Shown here one piece after another: positions 1 to 13,118 of a stretch of DNA of 64,000 nucleotides. The notes below the pieces were generated by a model that was not told the origin of the DNA, made no database searches, and was given only the letters and a program-made list of their open reading frames with translations. The DNA is from Telmatactis stephensoni. Taxonomy: Eukaryota; Cnidaria; Anthozoa; Actiniaria; Isophelliidae. A program made the translations under genes and the position numbers. Location: positions 310,001 through 374,000 of the forward strand of contig JALIZF010001794.1 of the NCBI GenBank assembly GCA_029948255.1, written 5' to 3'. Each line of letters starts with the position of its first letter. Within the stretch, counting starts at the first letter, position 1.

Positions 1-880
1 GATTGTGAAAAGTCTTCCATGGGAAATAAAAGAACTAAGAGAAGCTAAGTGCTCCCTCGATCAATGCCATATAAGCAAACTTACAAAGAGAGCCTTGTAT
101 AAAAGGCACAAACGAATAAGGAATGGAATCATTTCAGATCGTCCACATCCATCAAACAGCAATGGGCAGTGAGAAACAAAAATAAAACCAGTTCTCCTTC
201 GACTAATTAGGGAATTACCTCTTTTTATATGCTTAATGATAAGCAGCAAAAAGTATGATAATTGTTTTAAAACATTCAACTAATTTTAAAACAAAAGCTG
301 TATATTTGCAGTTAATTGCATGTATTATGTTGATCGTTATAAGGTTTTTTGTAATAAAGGAATTCAGTGATACCATAAAGGTTGTCTTGTATATGAAGTC
401 ACAATTATAAAAGCTAAAATTGTCAATGAAACCGAAAGTTAAACTCTGGCATCAATGTATGGTTTGCTCCAGTGCGTTATTACACATATAGATCGTGTAA
501 ATCAATAATTTACTATTCCTTTTCTGATACCTTAAATGTCATAAAGCAGAAATTTGATAGGTTTTAACAAGTGTTTAAGACACCTTAAAGTTCACATTTA
601 CTTGAATAAAATTTAATTTAATTAAATTTTTCAAAATATGATAATAATGTATATTTACGGGTTTCATTAAATGTCAATAAAGACAGCATTCTTGTACATT
701 TAAGAGACCCGTAAATGCAAAGAAATATAAACTTAAGGATGCTTAAAGTTTCCTTAAATGGTATTAAATCCGAAATTTAACCCAAAATAAGTTAGATATG
801 TGTCCATTAAAGGAGTATTTTAGTCTAGTGTATACTGTTGCCGCGTCTTTTGGTCAAAACTTCCATACACCTTAATTTTT

Positions 881-907
881 GTATCTACTGCAGAATGCAG
901 TAGATAC
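881..907. repeat. Palindrome in the array unit, with a second half-site at 1764-1776
   Basis: Positions 881-892 and 896-907 are 12-base inverted repeats (GTATCTACTGCA and its complement) separated by 3 bases. The right half recurs at 1764-1776, so 881-1776 is bounded by short inverted copies of the same motif, as a small non-autonomous transposon would be. Just after it, 1780-1794 forms another 6-bp stem. Repeated in the other copies at +3728 and +7456. Function unknown. Confidence 0.5.
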
Positions 908-1850
908 TATGTCATCGTGTTGAAAATGGATATACTTCATGCTTCACTCAAATTATGAGATTATGGTATATTGGTATTCACCAGAACATGTATGAGTTCT
1001 GACACGAAGTTCTATGCTTGTTAACAAAAGAAAGTGTTAACATATAGAAAAGTCGGAATATTTTCGGAAAATACACGGGAACAAACCAGTAAAGGCAAAA
1101 TGACATACGAATCGACGACCGAATGTCTTTTGGAATCACGGACAGGTTTCTGACAAGCACGAAGTTCAATGTGACTGACGACTGTTGACAAGTTTGACAG
1201 AAATTCAAGTCAGAAATCTTAACTTGGTAAGTGATGTTTTTAACAATGTTTTTATGCCCATTGATGGATAATTTTTAAATATTATTCAATTTTGAGGTCG
1301 TTTTTGAGCCGGCCGGTAAGTAATACAATATTGAAGTGTTCGTCTCGATTTCGGCGTTTGAGCCTTTCGCTAATGTTCTATCATTTAGCAACAGTAAACA
1401 AGTTTACAACGACTGCATGTAAACTATCATCAAATAACTCACTTCATTCTATAATATTTCAGCTCCTATTAAGGAAATGTAATGGCCTTTAGTATGTACG
1501 AAGAGCTCAAACGTGGATCTTGATTGCAAGGCCAAACAAACACTAGCAAATCCTTTTATAAAACCTATGACACTGTCTATGAAAGCTGTCTCTATTGATG
1601 GACGTAACTAAACATTGTTAAAAATATCACTTTCCGAACGTAGTTAAAGACATCAGTCGAGGTAATAACAAACTGCCCTGTCCAACTCCATAAAATTTTT
1701 CATCATTCTTCATGTTTTCTTTTCAGTGCATTTCACATTGTCAAAAATATTTCTATAACACTTCTGCAGTAGATACATGCACCTTTCAGGTGCCTTTTAT
1801 TAAGCATATATCAGGATATCAATGTATATCAATGCTCTTCTTGGTCAATA

Positions 1851-2147
1851 GGGAAGAATGAATGTGTTACCGAGATAGGGGAGCACTTGGGCAACAAAAG
1901 ACCTCATCAGTACTTCTCCATAGCTATTGACAGTATGGACGAAAATAAGATCGCGTTGCTGTTTTCCAAGTACCAGTTCAAATCACTGGATACAGCATCA
2001 CTGGATACAGCTTGGAAACTGAAGGTCCATGTCATTGGAACATTGGTACATGGAAGACACTTCATTTCCACAGCAGTGAAAGGCCAGCGCCAACCATGCC
2101 ACCCGTCAGGGAAATGTGGCATTGATGAAACAATAGCATTTTACTGA
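1851..2147 (+). pseudogene. Transposase-like exon fragment (FSIAIDSMDENK motif)
   Basis: The open frame runs from about 1839 through a stop at 2145-2147; the most informative part is FSIAIDSMDENK followed by WKLKVHVIGTLVHGRHF. I associate the pattern 'I-D-x-M-D-x-x-K ... L-K-x-H-x-x-G-x-x-V-H-G' with a large family of uncharacterised cnidarian proteins that look transposon-derived; that link is from memory and is not proven here. There is no credible ATG, so it is an internal exon or a remnant. A short internal duplication (the ten bases around 1984-2010, encoding SLDTASLDTA) is visible. Copies lie at 5579-5875 and 9307-9603. Confidence 0.4.
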
Positions 2148-2262
2148 TATCGTAAAAAAATTGAAGGCACTTTAATCTTATTTTAATAAGAAAAGCTGGA
2201 TACATATAAAACAGGTCTTAGTTTGCGACGAAACCACCCAAACATCTAGTGACAGTGCAACG

Positions 2263-2355
2263 ATGGAGACAATATATGCTGTAAGCTGTGATTCCAAGTT
2301 CTTCAATTTAAAAATCGAAAACTTAAATGTCAGAAAGCAGAGTCAGATGTTTGAG
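2263..2355 (+). CDS. Possible 31-residue first exon of unknown gene
   Basis: An ATG at 2263 opens a frame of 31 codons ending at a consensus-like donor (GAG|GTGAGC at 2355/2356). The peptide begins METIYAVSCDSKFFNLKIEN; no known domain. It lies 116 bases after the transposase-like fragment and before another exon-like frame. Copies at 5991-6083 and 9719-9811. The exon call rests only on the donor site and open frame. Confidence 0.25.
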
Positions 2356-2715
2356 GTGAGCTTTAGACTAGAGTTCTTTCTCCACTCATCTCTCTTGCAG
2401 CAAGCTTTCTTTCAAGCTTGCAGTTTATTCGAGTACTTGCTAGCTTGCTGTGAGTGTTTTCAACCATGAGTGGAGAAGTACCTTACACATACCCTTTATT
2501 TGGAATGACAGATCTTCCCTTCACATGTCAAATGAATACTTTGCAAAAGAAAACAAGCCATGGGCCCTGCTGATGTATCGGCCTAGAGCCTCGTGTCTAT
2601 ATCCACGATAAAACACTCCTGCTCGTTTTTTAAATATTACTTACTTACATCCATATACATCTGCTACATACTGTCCAATTTTTGTCCGTGGGCATGGTTT
2701 GTTAATTGTCAACAG

Positions 2716-3000
2716 CAATTCACAGATCTCAATGCAAGACATCTATCTAGTTAATAGATCGAATGAAGCAATACTTCCTGAGGAAGATGGTACTTTTTCT
2801 ATAACAAACTTGGGACCACAAAATGGCACCTCTGTTGTTCAAGGTGGTGGAAGTAGTCCCAATAACTCGTCCACCTCATCCTCTGGAGTAGTTACTCCAT
2901 TTCATTTTGCCGCATCCTCGGTGAGGCGGACTTGGCCTCAGCCTCAGTTCATGTTCAGGAACTGTTCAAGATCGGGACAAGCATCTAATACATTCACGAG
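2716..3000 (+). CDS. Possible internal exon, Ser/Asn/Gly-rich, unknown gene
   Basis: An open frame bounded by an acceptor-like CAACAG (ending 2715) and a donor-like GAG|GTAAAA (3000/3001). The encoded stretch starts with hydrophilic residues, holds EEDGTFSITNLGPQNGTSVV, then a low-complexity GGGSSPNNSSTSSSG linker and an aromatic/Arg-rich tail (RRTWPQPQFMF). The composition resembles a linker of a nuclear protein, but I do not recognise it. Copies lie at 6444-6728 and 10172-10456. It precedes the 3704-3900 exon by about 700 bases and could be spliced to it. Confidence 0.3.
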
Positions 3001-3703
3001 GTAAAAACCTCAATTTATTGCTGACTATGTGACTAATAATTATTGAAAACCGAGTGGAGACTGGGTTTCGTGGGTTCCTTTTTTGTCTTTTTTCTTTCTT
3101 TTTTCTGTGCTTTTTCAATCCAAATAATTTTTTTCAACCTTGAATTTCCATTATTTTAATTTTTCCTACAAACTTGAACCATTTTTTCTTCAAAAAAGAA
3201 AAAAAGAAATTATCGAAAAAAATATTGTTTTGCGGCCGCCATCTTGGATTTTGTTGAGCACGCACCCTAGCCTGCGCAGTAAAAGTGCGCATGAACAATG
3301 CCCTCGAACGTCTTTAATTTATTTTATAATTTTCTCTTAAATACATATCTATATAAACTATCTGTGTGTGAATAAAGAACTTCAACTTGAACTTGAACTT
3401 GTAAAGATTCCGAAGGTAAGCAAGTTCTCAATTCCATGTTGTGCTGCAAATGGACGATCAATTATTTTTTGGCTTAATATTTACATAGGCAGACAGTTTT
3501 AGCAAGTGCGACACCTGCTGTAATATGAAGAAAGAACTCCTTAGTTCAAGGGGTCTACACAGATTGTTTGTGAGGTGAGCTAAGCAGATGCATTGTCACG
3601 ATGCGTTTTAATTATCGCCGCGACATAAAATAACAATAATGATGATGATTATGATAATAATATTGAATGGATAATAATAATGATGGTTTTCTCTTCTGTC
3701 CAG

Positions 3704-3900
3704 ACGAAGGTATAAAACGTGCTGTTTTGATTGTGAAAAGTCTTCCATGGGAAATAAAAGAACTAAGAGAAGCTAAGTGCTCCCTCGATCAATGCCATAT
3801 AAGCAAACTTACAAAGAGAGCCTTGTATAAAAGGCACAAACGAATAAGGAATGGAATCATTTCAGATCGTCCACATCCATCAAACAGCAATGGGCAGTGA
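3704..3900 (+). CDS. Possible terminal exon with 'KSLPWEIKELREAK' motif
   Basis: Follows a good acceptor (polypyrimidine TTTTCTCTTCTGTCCAG ending 3703) and reads about 65 codons to TGA. The peptide is basic and matches, residue by residue, the frame at 14774-14974: K/R-R-x-x-x-x-V-K-x-L-x-W-E-x-x-E-L-R-E-x-K-x-x-L-D. This shows a family present at two divergent loci. I cannot name the family. The same exon is at 1-171 (partial at the window edge) and 7432-7628. It is probably the 3' exon of a transposon-derived or multicopy gene. Confidence 0.4.
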
Positions 3901-6900
3901 GAAACAAAAATAAAACCAGTTCTCCTTCGACTAATTAGGGAATTACCTCTTTTTATATGCTTAATGATAAGCAGCAAAAAGTATGATAATTGTTTTAAAA
4001 CATTCAACTAATTTTAAAACAAAAGCTGTATATTTGCAGTTAATTGCATGTATTATGTTGATCGTTATAAGGTTTTTTGTAATAAAGGAATTCAGTGATA
4101 CCATAAAGGTTGTCTTGTATATGAAGTCACAATTATAAAAGCTAAAATTGTCAATGAAACCGAAAGTTAAACTCTGGCATCAATGTATGGTTTGCTCCAG
4201 TGCGTTATTACACATATAGATCGTGTAAATCAATAATTTACTATTCCTTTTCTGATACCTTAAATGTCATAAAGCAGAAATTTGATAGGTTTTAACAAGT
4301 GTTTAAGACACCTTAAAGTTCACATTTACTTGAATAAAATTTAATTTAATTAAATTTTTCAAAATATGATAATAATGTATATTTACGGGTTTCATTAAAT
4401 GTCAATAAAGACAGCATTCTTGTACATTTAAGAGACCCGTAAATGCAAAGAAATATAAACTTAAGGATGCTTAAAGTTTCCTTAAATGGTATTAAATCCG
4501 AAATTTAACCCAAAATAAGTTAGATATGTGTCCATTAAAGGAGTATTTTAGTCTAGTGTATACTGTTGCCGCGTCTTTTGGTCAAAACTTCCATACACCT
4601 TAATTTTTGTATCTACTGCAGAATGCAGTAGATACTATGTCATCGTGTTGAAAATGGATATACTTCATGCTTCACTCAAATTATGAGATTATGGTATATT
4701 GGTATTCACCAGAACATGTATGAGTTCTGACACGAAGTTCTATGCTTGTTAACAAAAGAAAGTGTTAACATATAGAAAAGTCGGAATATTTTCGGAAAAT
4801 ACACGGGAACAAACCAGTAAAGGCAAAATGACATACGAATCGACGACCGAATGTCTTTTGGAATCACGGACAGGTTTCTGACAAGCACGAAGTTCAATGT
4901 GACTGACGACTGTTGACAAGTTTGACAGAAATTCAAGTCAGAAATCTTAACTTGGTAAGTGATGTTTTTAACAATGTTTTTATGCCCATTGATGGATAAT
5001 TTTTAAATATTATTCAATTTTGAGGTCGTTTTTGAGCCGGCCGGTAAGTAATACAATATTGAAGTGTTCGTCTCGATTTCGGCGTTTGAGCCTTTCGCTA
5101 ATGTTCTATCATTTAGCAACAGTAAACAAGTTTACAACGACTGCATGTAAACTATCATCAAATAACTCACTTCATTCTATAATATTTCAGCTCCTATTAA
5201 GGAAATGTAATGGCCTTTAGTATGTACGAAGAGCTCAAACGTGGATCTTGATTGCAAGGCCAAACAAACACTAGCAAATCCTTTTATAAAACCTATGACA
5301 CTGTCTATGAAAGCTGTCTCTATTGATGGACGTAACTAAACATTGTTAAAAATATCACTTTCCGAACGTAGTTAAAGACATCAGTCGAGGTAATAACAAA
5401 CTGCCCTGTCCAACTCCATAAAATTTTTCATCATTCTTCATGTTTTCTTTTCAGTGCATTTCACATTGTCAAAAATATTTCTATAACACTTCTGCAGTAG
5501 ATACATGCACCTTTCAGGTGCCTTTTATTAAGCATATATCAGGATATCAATGTATATCAATGCTCTTCTTGGTCAATAGGGAAGAATGAATGTGTTACCG
5601 AGATAGGGGAGCACTTGGGCAACAAAAGACCTCATCAGTACTTCTCCATAGCTATTGACAGTATGGACGAAAATAAGATCGCGTTGCTGTTTTCCAAGTA
5701 CCAGTTCAAATCACTGGATACAGCATCACTGGATACAGCTTGGAAACTGAAGGTCCATGTCATTGGAACATTGGTACATGGAAGACACTTCATTTCCACA
5801 GCAGTGAAAGGCCAGCGCCAACCATGCCACCCGTCAGGGAAATGTGGCATTGATGAAACAATAGCATTTTACTGATATCGTAAAAAAATTGAAGGCACTT
5901 TAATCTTATTTTAATAAGAAAAGCTGGATACATATAAAACAGGTCTTAGTTTGCGACGAAACCACCCAAACATCTAGTGACAGTGCAACGATGGAGACAA
6001 TATATGCTGTAAGCTGTGATTCCAAGTTCTTCAATTTAAAAATCGAAAACTTAAATGTCAGAAAGCAGAGTCAGATGTTTGAGGTGAGCTTTAGACTAGA
6101 GTTCTTTCTCCACTCATCTCTCTTGCAGCAAGCTTTCTTTCAAGCTTGCAGTTTATTCGAGTACTTGCTAGCTTGCTGTGAGTGTTTTCAACCATGAGTG
6201 GAGAAGTACCTTACACATACCCTTTATTTGGAATGACAGATCTTCCCTTCACATGTCAAATGAATACTTTGCAAAAGAAAACAAGCCATGGGCCCTGCTG
6301 ATGTATCGGCCTAGAGCCTCGTGTCTATATCCACGATAAAACACTCCTGCTCGTTTTTTAAATATTACTTACTTACATCCATATACATCTGCTACATACT
6401 GTCCAATTTTTGTCCGTGGGCATGGTTTGTTAATTGTCAACAGCAATTCACAGATCTCAATGCAAGACATCTATCTAGTTAATAGATCGAATGAAGCAAT
6501 ACTTCCTGAGGAAGATGGTACTTTTTCTATAACAAACTTGGGACCACAAAATGGCACCTCTGTTGTTCAAGGTGGTGGAAGTAGTCCCAATAACTCGTCC
6601 ACCTCATCCTCTGGAGTAGTTACTCCATTTCATTTTGCCGCATCCTCGGTGAGGCGGACTTGGCCTCAGCCTCAGTTCATGTTCAGGAACTGTTCAAGAT
6701 CGGGACAAGCATCTAATACATTCACGAGGTAAAAACCTCAATTTATTGCTGACTATGTGACTAATAATTATTGAAAACCGAGTGGAGACTGGGTTTCGTG
6801 GGTTCCTTTTTTGTCTTTTTTCTTTCTTTTTTCTGTGCTTTTTCAATCCAAATAATTTTTTTCAACCTTGAATTTCCATTATTTTAATTTTTCCTACAAA

Positions 6901-9900
6901 CTTGAACCATTTTTTCTTCAAAAAAGAAAAAAAGAAATTATCGAAAAAAATATTGTTTTGCGGCCGCCATCTTGGATTTTGTTGAGCACGCGCGCTAGCC
7001 TGCGCAGTAAAAGTGCGCGTGAACAATGCCCTCGAACGTCTTTAATTTATTTTATAATTTTCTCTTAAATACATATCTATATAAACTATCTGTGTGTGAA
7101 TAAAGAACTTCAACTTGAACTTGAACTTGTAAAGATTCCGAAGGTAAGCAAGTTCTCAATTCCATGTTGTGCTGCAAATGGACGATCAATTATTTTTTGG
7201 CTTAATATTTACATAGGCAGACAGTTTTAGCAAGTGCGACACCTGCTGTAATATGAAGAAAGAACTCCTTAGTTCAAGGGGTCTACACAGATTGTTTGTG
7301 AGGTGAGCTAAGCAGATGCATTGTCACGATGCGTTTTAATTATCGCCGCGACATAAAATAACAATAATGATGATGATTATGATAATAATATTGAATGGAT
7401 AATAATAATGATGGTTTTCTCTTCTGTCCAGACGAAGGTATAAAACGTGCTGTTTTGATTGTGAAAAGTCTTCCATGGGAAATAAAAGAACTAAGAGAAG
7501 CTAAGTGCTCCCTCGATCAATGCCATATAAGCAAACTTACAAAGAGAGCCTTGTATAAAAGGCACAAACGAATAAGGAATGGAATCATTTCAGATCGTCC
7601 ACATCCATCAAACAGCAATGGGCAGTGAGAAACAAAAATAAAACCAGTTCTCCTTCGACTAATTAGGGAATTACCTCTTTTTATATGCTTAATGATAAGC
7701 AGCAAAAAGTATGATAATTGTTTTAAAACATTCAACTAATTTTAAAACAAAAGCTGTATATTTGCAGTTAATTGCATGTATTATGTTGATCGTTATAAGG
7801 TTTTTTGTAATAAAGGAATTCAGTGATACCATAAAGGTTGTCTTGTATATGAAGTCACAATTATAAAAGCTAAAATTGTCAATGAAACCGAAAGTTAAAC
7901 TCTGGCATCAATGTATGGTTTGCTCCAGTGCGTTATTACACATATAGATCGTGTAAATCAATAATTTACTATTCCTTTTCTGATACCTTAAATGTCATAA
8001 AGCAGAAATTTGATAGGTTTTAACAAGTGTTTAAGACACCTTAAAGTTCACATTTACTTGAATAAAATTTAATTTAATTAAATTTTTCAAAATATGATAA
8101 TAATGTATATTTACGGGTTTCATTAAATGTCAATAAAGACAGCATTCTTGTACATTTAAGAGACCCGTAAATGCAAAGAAATATAAACTTAAGGATGCTT
8201 AAAGTTTCCTTAAATGGTATTAAATCCGAAATTTAACCCAAAATAAGTTAGATATGTGTCCATTAAAGGAGTATTTTAGTCTAGTGTATACTGTTGCCGC
8301 GTCTTTTGGTCAAAACTTCCATACACCTTAATTTTTGTATCTACTGCAGAATGCAGTAGATACTATGTCATCGTGTTGAAAATGGATATACTTCATGCTT
8401 CACTCAAATTATGAGATTATGGTATATTGGTATTCACCAGAACATGTATGAGTTCTGACACGAAGTTCTATGCTTGTTAACAAAAGAAAGTGTTAACATA
8501 TAGAAAAGTCGGAATATTTTCGGAAAATACACGGGAACAAACCAGTAAAGGCAAAATGACATACGAATCGACGACCGAATGTCTTTTGGAATCACGGACA
8601 GGTTTCTGACAAGCACGAAGTTCAATGTGACTGACGACTGTTGACAAGTTTGACAGAAATTCAAGTCAGAAATCTTAACTTGGTAAGTGATGTTTTTAAC
8701 AATGTTTTTATGCCCATTGATGGATAATTTTTAAATATTATTCAATTTTGAGGTCGTTTTTGAGCCGGCCGGTAAGTAATACAATATTGAAGTGTTCGTC
8801 TCGATTTCGGCGTTTGAGCCTTTCGCTAATGTTCTATCATTTAGCAACAGTAAACAAGTTTACAACGACTGCATGTAAACTATCATCAAATAACTCACTT
8901 CATTCTATAATATTTCAGCTCCTATTAAGGAAATGTAATGGCCTTTAGTATGTACGAAGAGCTCAAACGTGGATCTTGATTGCAAGGCCAAACAAACACT
9001 AGCAAATCCTTTTATAAAACCTATGACACTGTCTATGAAAGCTGTCTCTATTGATGGACGTAACTAAACATTGTTAAAAATATCACTTTCCGAACGTAGT
9101 TAAAGACATCAGTCGAGGTAATAACAAACTGCCCTGTCCAACTCCATAAAATTTTTCATCATTCTTCATGTTTTCTTTTCAGTGCATTTCACATTGTCAA
9201 AAATATTTCTATAACACTTCTGCAGTAGATACATGCACCTTTCAGGTGCCTTTTATTAAGCATATATCAGGATATCAATGTATATCAATGCTCTTCTTGG
9301 TCAATAGGGAAGAATGAATGTGTTACCGAGATAGGGGAGCACTTGGGCAACAAAAGACCTCATCAGTACTTCTCCATAGCTATTGACAGTATGGACGAAA
9401 ATAAGATCGCGTTGCTGTTTTCCAAGTACCAGTTCAAATCACTGGATACAGCATCACTGGATACAGCTTGGAAACTGAAGGTCCATGTCATTGGAACATT
9501 GGTACATGGAAGACACTTCATTTCCACAGCAGTGAAAGGCCAGCGCCAACCATGCCACCCGTCAGGGAAATGTGGCATTGATGAAACAATAGCATTTTAC
9601 TGATATCGTAAAAAAATTGAAGGCACTTTAATCTTATTTTAATAAGAAAAGCTGGATACATATAAAACAGGTCTTAGTTTGCGACGAAACCACCCAAACA
9701 TCTAGTGACAGTGCAACGATGGAGACAATATATGCTGTAAGCTGTGATTCCAAGTTCTTCAATTTAAAAATCGAAAACTTAAATGTCAGAAAGCAGAGTC
9801 AGATGTTTGAGGTGAGCTTTAGACTAGAGTTCTTTCTCCACTCATCTCTCTTGCAGCAAGCTTTCTTTCAAGCTTGCAGTTTATTCGAGTACTTGCTAGC

Positions 9901-10498
9901 TTGCTGTGAGTGTTTTCAACCATGAGTGGAGAAGTACCTTACACATACCCTTTATTTGGAATGACAGATCTTCCCTTCACATGTCAAATGAATACTTTGC
10001 AAAAGAAAACAAGCCATGGGCCCTGCTGATGTATCGGCCTAGAGCCTCGTGTCTATATCCACGATAAAACACTCCTGCTCGTTTTTTAAATATTACTTAC
10101 TTACATCCATATACATCTGCTACATACTGTCCAATTTTTGTCCGTGGGCATGGTTTGTTAATTGTCAACAGCAATTCACAGATCTCAATGCAAGACATCT
10201 ATCTAGTTAATAGATCGAATGAAGCAATACTTCCTGAGGAAGATGGTACTTTTTCTATAACAAACTTGGGACCACAAAATGGCACCTCTGTTGTTCAAGG
10301 TGGTGGAAGTAGTCCCAATAACTCGTCCACCTCATCCTCTGGAGTAGTTACTCCATTTCATTTTGCCGCATCCTCGGTGAGGCGGACTTGGCCTCAGCCT
10401 CAGTTCATGTTCAGGAACTGTTCAAGATCGGGACAAGCATCTAATACATTCACGAGGTAAAAACCTCAATTTATTGCTGACTATGTGACTAATAATTA

Positions 10499-12998
10499 AA
10501 ATACTGGGAAAACACATTCTACACTGTATATGCAGTTCATCCCTTAGTGGTCACTCAAAGTCCAGGATTAACCTTAAATATTATTATTAAGTGGCCGACC
10601 TCTATTAAGCGGTCACTTATTACCAAACTTAACAGGGGTTGCGTCGACATATTTAGTTTTTTTGTGAAAACATTTGAAACTGCTAACCCCATTGAGCTTG
10701 ACAACAAGCTAACAACAAGTGACATATATATCTGAAGAGCAACATATGATGCTGACGACAGCTTTTAACATTGATATTCAGTCGAAGGTGTCTTGAGAAG
10801 CCCATCCACGAGTTCTTAGGCCCAATGGAGGCTTGATTCAATTTTAAAGATAATTCCCTGAAACCTTTAGTGATCACTAAATTTGACATGCTGTATTTCT
10901 GCATGCCATTTATACAGCTCTACCATTTTTTGTGATTGACATATAAAGTGTGATGCCTAATGATGGCACTCAATACCTTTAACCTCTATACAATTACATG
11001 GAAACCTATCAACCAGAAATCACTGAGTGATATAATAAAGTTTGTTATCATGAATAGAACTGAAAAGCAGTTGTTTAATATTTCCTTGGGTTTCAATGGG
11101 TCTAACCTGGGAATCTGTTCTATTTTACTTGGAAAATCTGTAATACCCAAACTTGTAAAAACAGAACAGATTCCCAGGGATTTAAAGGTTAAACTCAGGG
11201 AAGCCCCATATTTGACCCAAGTACGGATTTGGCTTTTGTTTCCTGTGTAAGAATGATCAAATCTTTAAAGGTCATTTGGGATTGTTGTTGTGTGAATTCC
11301 CTTCCCTTTAACCTTGGCTTTTACCCATATACATCCCTCCGGCCACATATGGCTAAAAGCATTGGTTCTCAGTAATTAACTCTTATAAATAGATATATAA
11401 CGAAAGAGACAAATAATTAAATATATTACAACTACAACTACATAATAAATAAATAAATGAATTGATAAATAGATTTAGACTGAAAACCCTTGAATTCATG
11501 ACAGGGTTTAATATAAGCAATATAAAGCTCTATAAATAACAAATAAAACCAAATTAGTAAATCATACAGTATATAAATTCAAATTCAATTCAAAAGATAC
11601 AGCACAGCTTAAACAAATCATGATTTGGTAACTATCAGCATGTAAGCAATGCTCTAGCTCTTAGGTGGACACTGCCAAAGCCTGTAGAGTTTACAAAAAA
11701 ACACCTTCCAGTAATGCTCTGACTGGCTATTGAAAAACATTGAAAGTTGCTCGATTATTTTCCCCATTTTCTTTGTAATCAATTTTACAAAAATATAACA
11801 AGAAATGGAATAACTACCAAAAATGAATAAAATTGCTTTCTTTACATTGCAATTAAGCTTAACAAAAGAAAAGTTTATTACAACAAAATTGAAGCAGGAG
11901 AACTGATAAGAAATAAAAACCAATCTCCTATGGTAAGATTCAATAAAACACCATTTAAGGTAATGCCCTCGCACATTCGTGCGCATAACATTTGTGCATG
12001 TTTTGCACTCGCGTGCGCTGATATTGAATTTGATTGGGCTTCCTGTGTTCTAAAATATTTCAATATGGCGAACACCACATAGCAGTATTCAAAGCCTTGA
12101 AATCTAGCACCAAGACCTAATTTTTTTGCTTTTTCAGTGTATTTTTATCAAAACTAAAACATATCAAAGAAGTAAAAAAATTTGTTGGTTTTGAGAAAAT
12201 CTCGAAAAATCGTTGAAATGAACGTCTGATTCGCGTGTAAGTACGACTGATTTTCATCTTTAAATTGCAAATACTTAGCTTTACGTACAAATAAGTGAAG
12301 GCATATTACTTTTCATGATACTTTGTCCACTTGAGCATGTCTGAAAGCCTTTAGTTTGCAAATTTGCAAACATTTACCGTACACTACAGGTCAGACTCTG
12401 AAATCTGTTGTTTCCATTTGAAAAGGCAAGATTTTGCTCCTTTTGAGTTATCACAGCACCAAAACTACCACCGTGACCCTCCATTTTCTTTATTGATTTG
12501 ATGTTCCCAACTCAAAAATAATGTACATAATGATTTATAGAAAAATTTGTTGAGCCCATTACCTTAAGAGTTGGTAAATTTCAAGAACAAATGAATGACT
12601 TCACTGTATCAAAAACCCTTTTACTGAGCTAAACAATATTTTAAAAAATATTTTAAAATTAAAAATTAAAAATTATTTTAAAATTTTAAAAAGCACACAG
12701 ATTAAGCAATGCCGCAAAGTAGTTATCTCCAAGTCTCCAAAACTTAAGCTTAAGTTTAAATTATGGTTTGTAAAACATAGATGAACTCTTGCCATTAAAT
12801 TTGCTGCCTCCCTCTAGTTACGCAACACACTTCTTTACTTTGTAGACTTAAGTAGTTTCTTAAGGGGTTTCTTATTTCTTGCATTGGAGTTATTCTTATC
12901 GTTATTGAATATGGTTGTTCTACGTATTACAATAAATTTCTCAAATCCAAAACAAGATCATAATTATAGAAGAACCCAGATACACGGTCATATAGTTG
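10499..12998. other. No gene seen; minor repeats only
   Basis: No convincing coding region. A GGTCACTTATTA-type stretch with CCTCTATTAAG near 10545-10640 resembles decayed transposon sequence. A perfect 16-bp inverted repeat lies at 11106-11121 and 11163-11178 (CCTGGGAATCTGTTCT). Positions 12630-12695 are simple A/T sequence. The short open frames at 10547, 10960 and 11654 have no recognisable composition or motif. Confidence 0.6.
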
Positions 12999-13005
12999 TG
13001 CAAGG

Positions 13006-13118
13006 CAGGGGACGGTTGTTCGAAGGACGATTAGCGTTAACCCATGATTAACTCTAAAGAAAACCATTCATTTTAACCCAGGATTAGCATTAATCGCCCT
13101 TCAAACAACCGGGCCCTG
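13006..13118. mobile_element. Palindromic MITE, CAGGG ends
   Basis: A 113-bp imperfect palindrome. The left arm (CAGGGGACGGTTGTTCGAAGG, then CGATTAGCG) pairs with the right arm (CGCCCTTCAAACAACCGGGC, then CCTG). The arms are about 45 bp each around a short centre near 13060. No coding capacity. I see no clear target-site duplication, although TATAGTTG occurs on both sides at slightly different distances. This shape is typical of miniature inverted-repeat elements in marine invertebrates. Confidence 0.75.

Larger units (their letters stand above)
1..10498. repeat. Tandem array of a 3728-bp unit, about 2.8 copies
   Basis: The same sequence recurs at a constant offset of 3728 bases (position 61 equals 3789 and 7517). 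The window opens inside a unit, so the array extends to the left. The last copy stops at 10498, in the middle of the unit, where unique sequence begins. Copies read as nearly identical; the only differences I noticed are three substitutions near 3255-3295 versus 6985-7020. Each unit carries exon-like segments (described separately), AT-rich spacer, an (AAT)n-like tract near 3639-3690 and a (CTTGAA)n stretch near 3375-3400. It is either a very recent large tandem duplication or, less likely, an assembly artefact. I recognise no complete gene in the unit. Confidence 0.95.

Noticed and set aside
61..1492. Short open frames in the array (61-279 minus, 978-1208 minus, 1292-1492 plus)
   Set aside because: No motif, no start or splice context and AT-driven composition; they recur only because the unit repeats.
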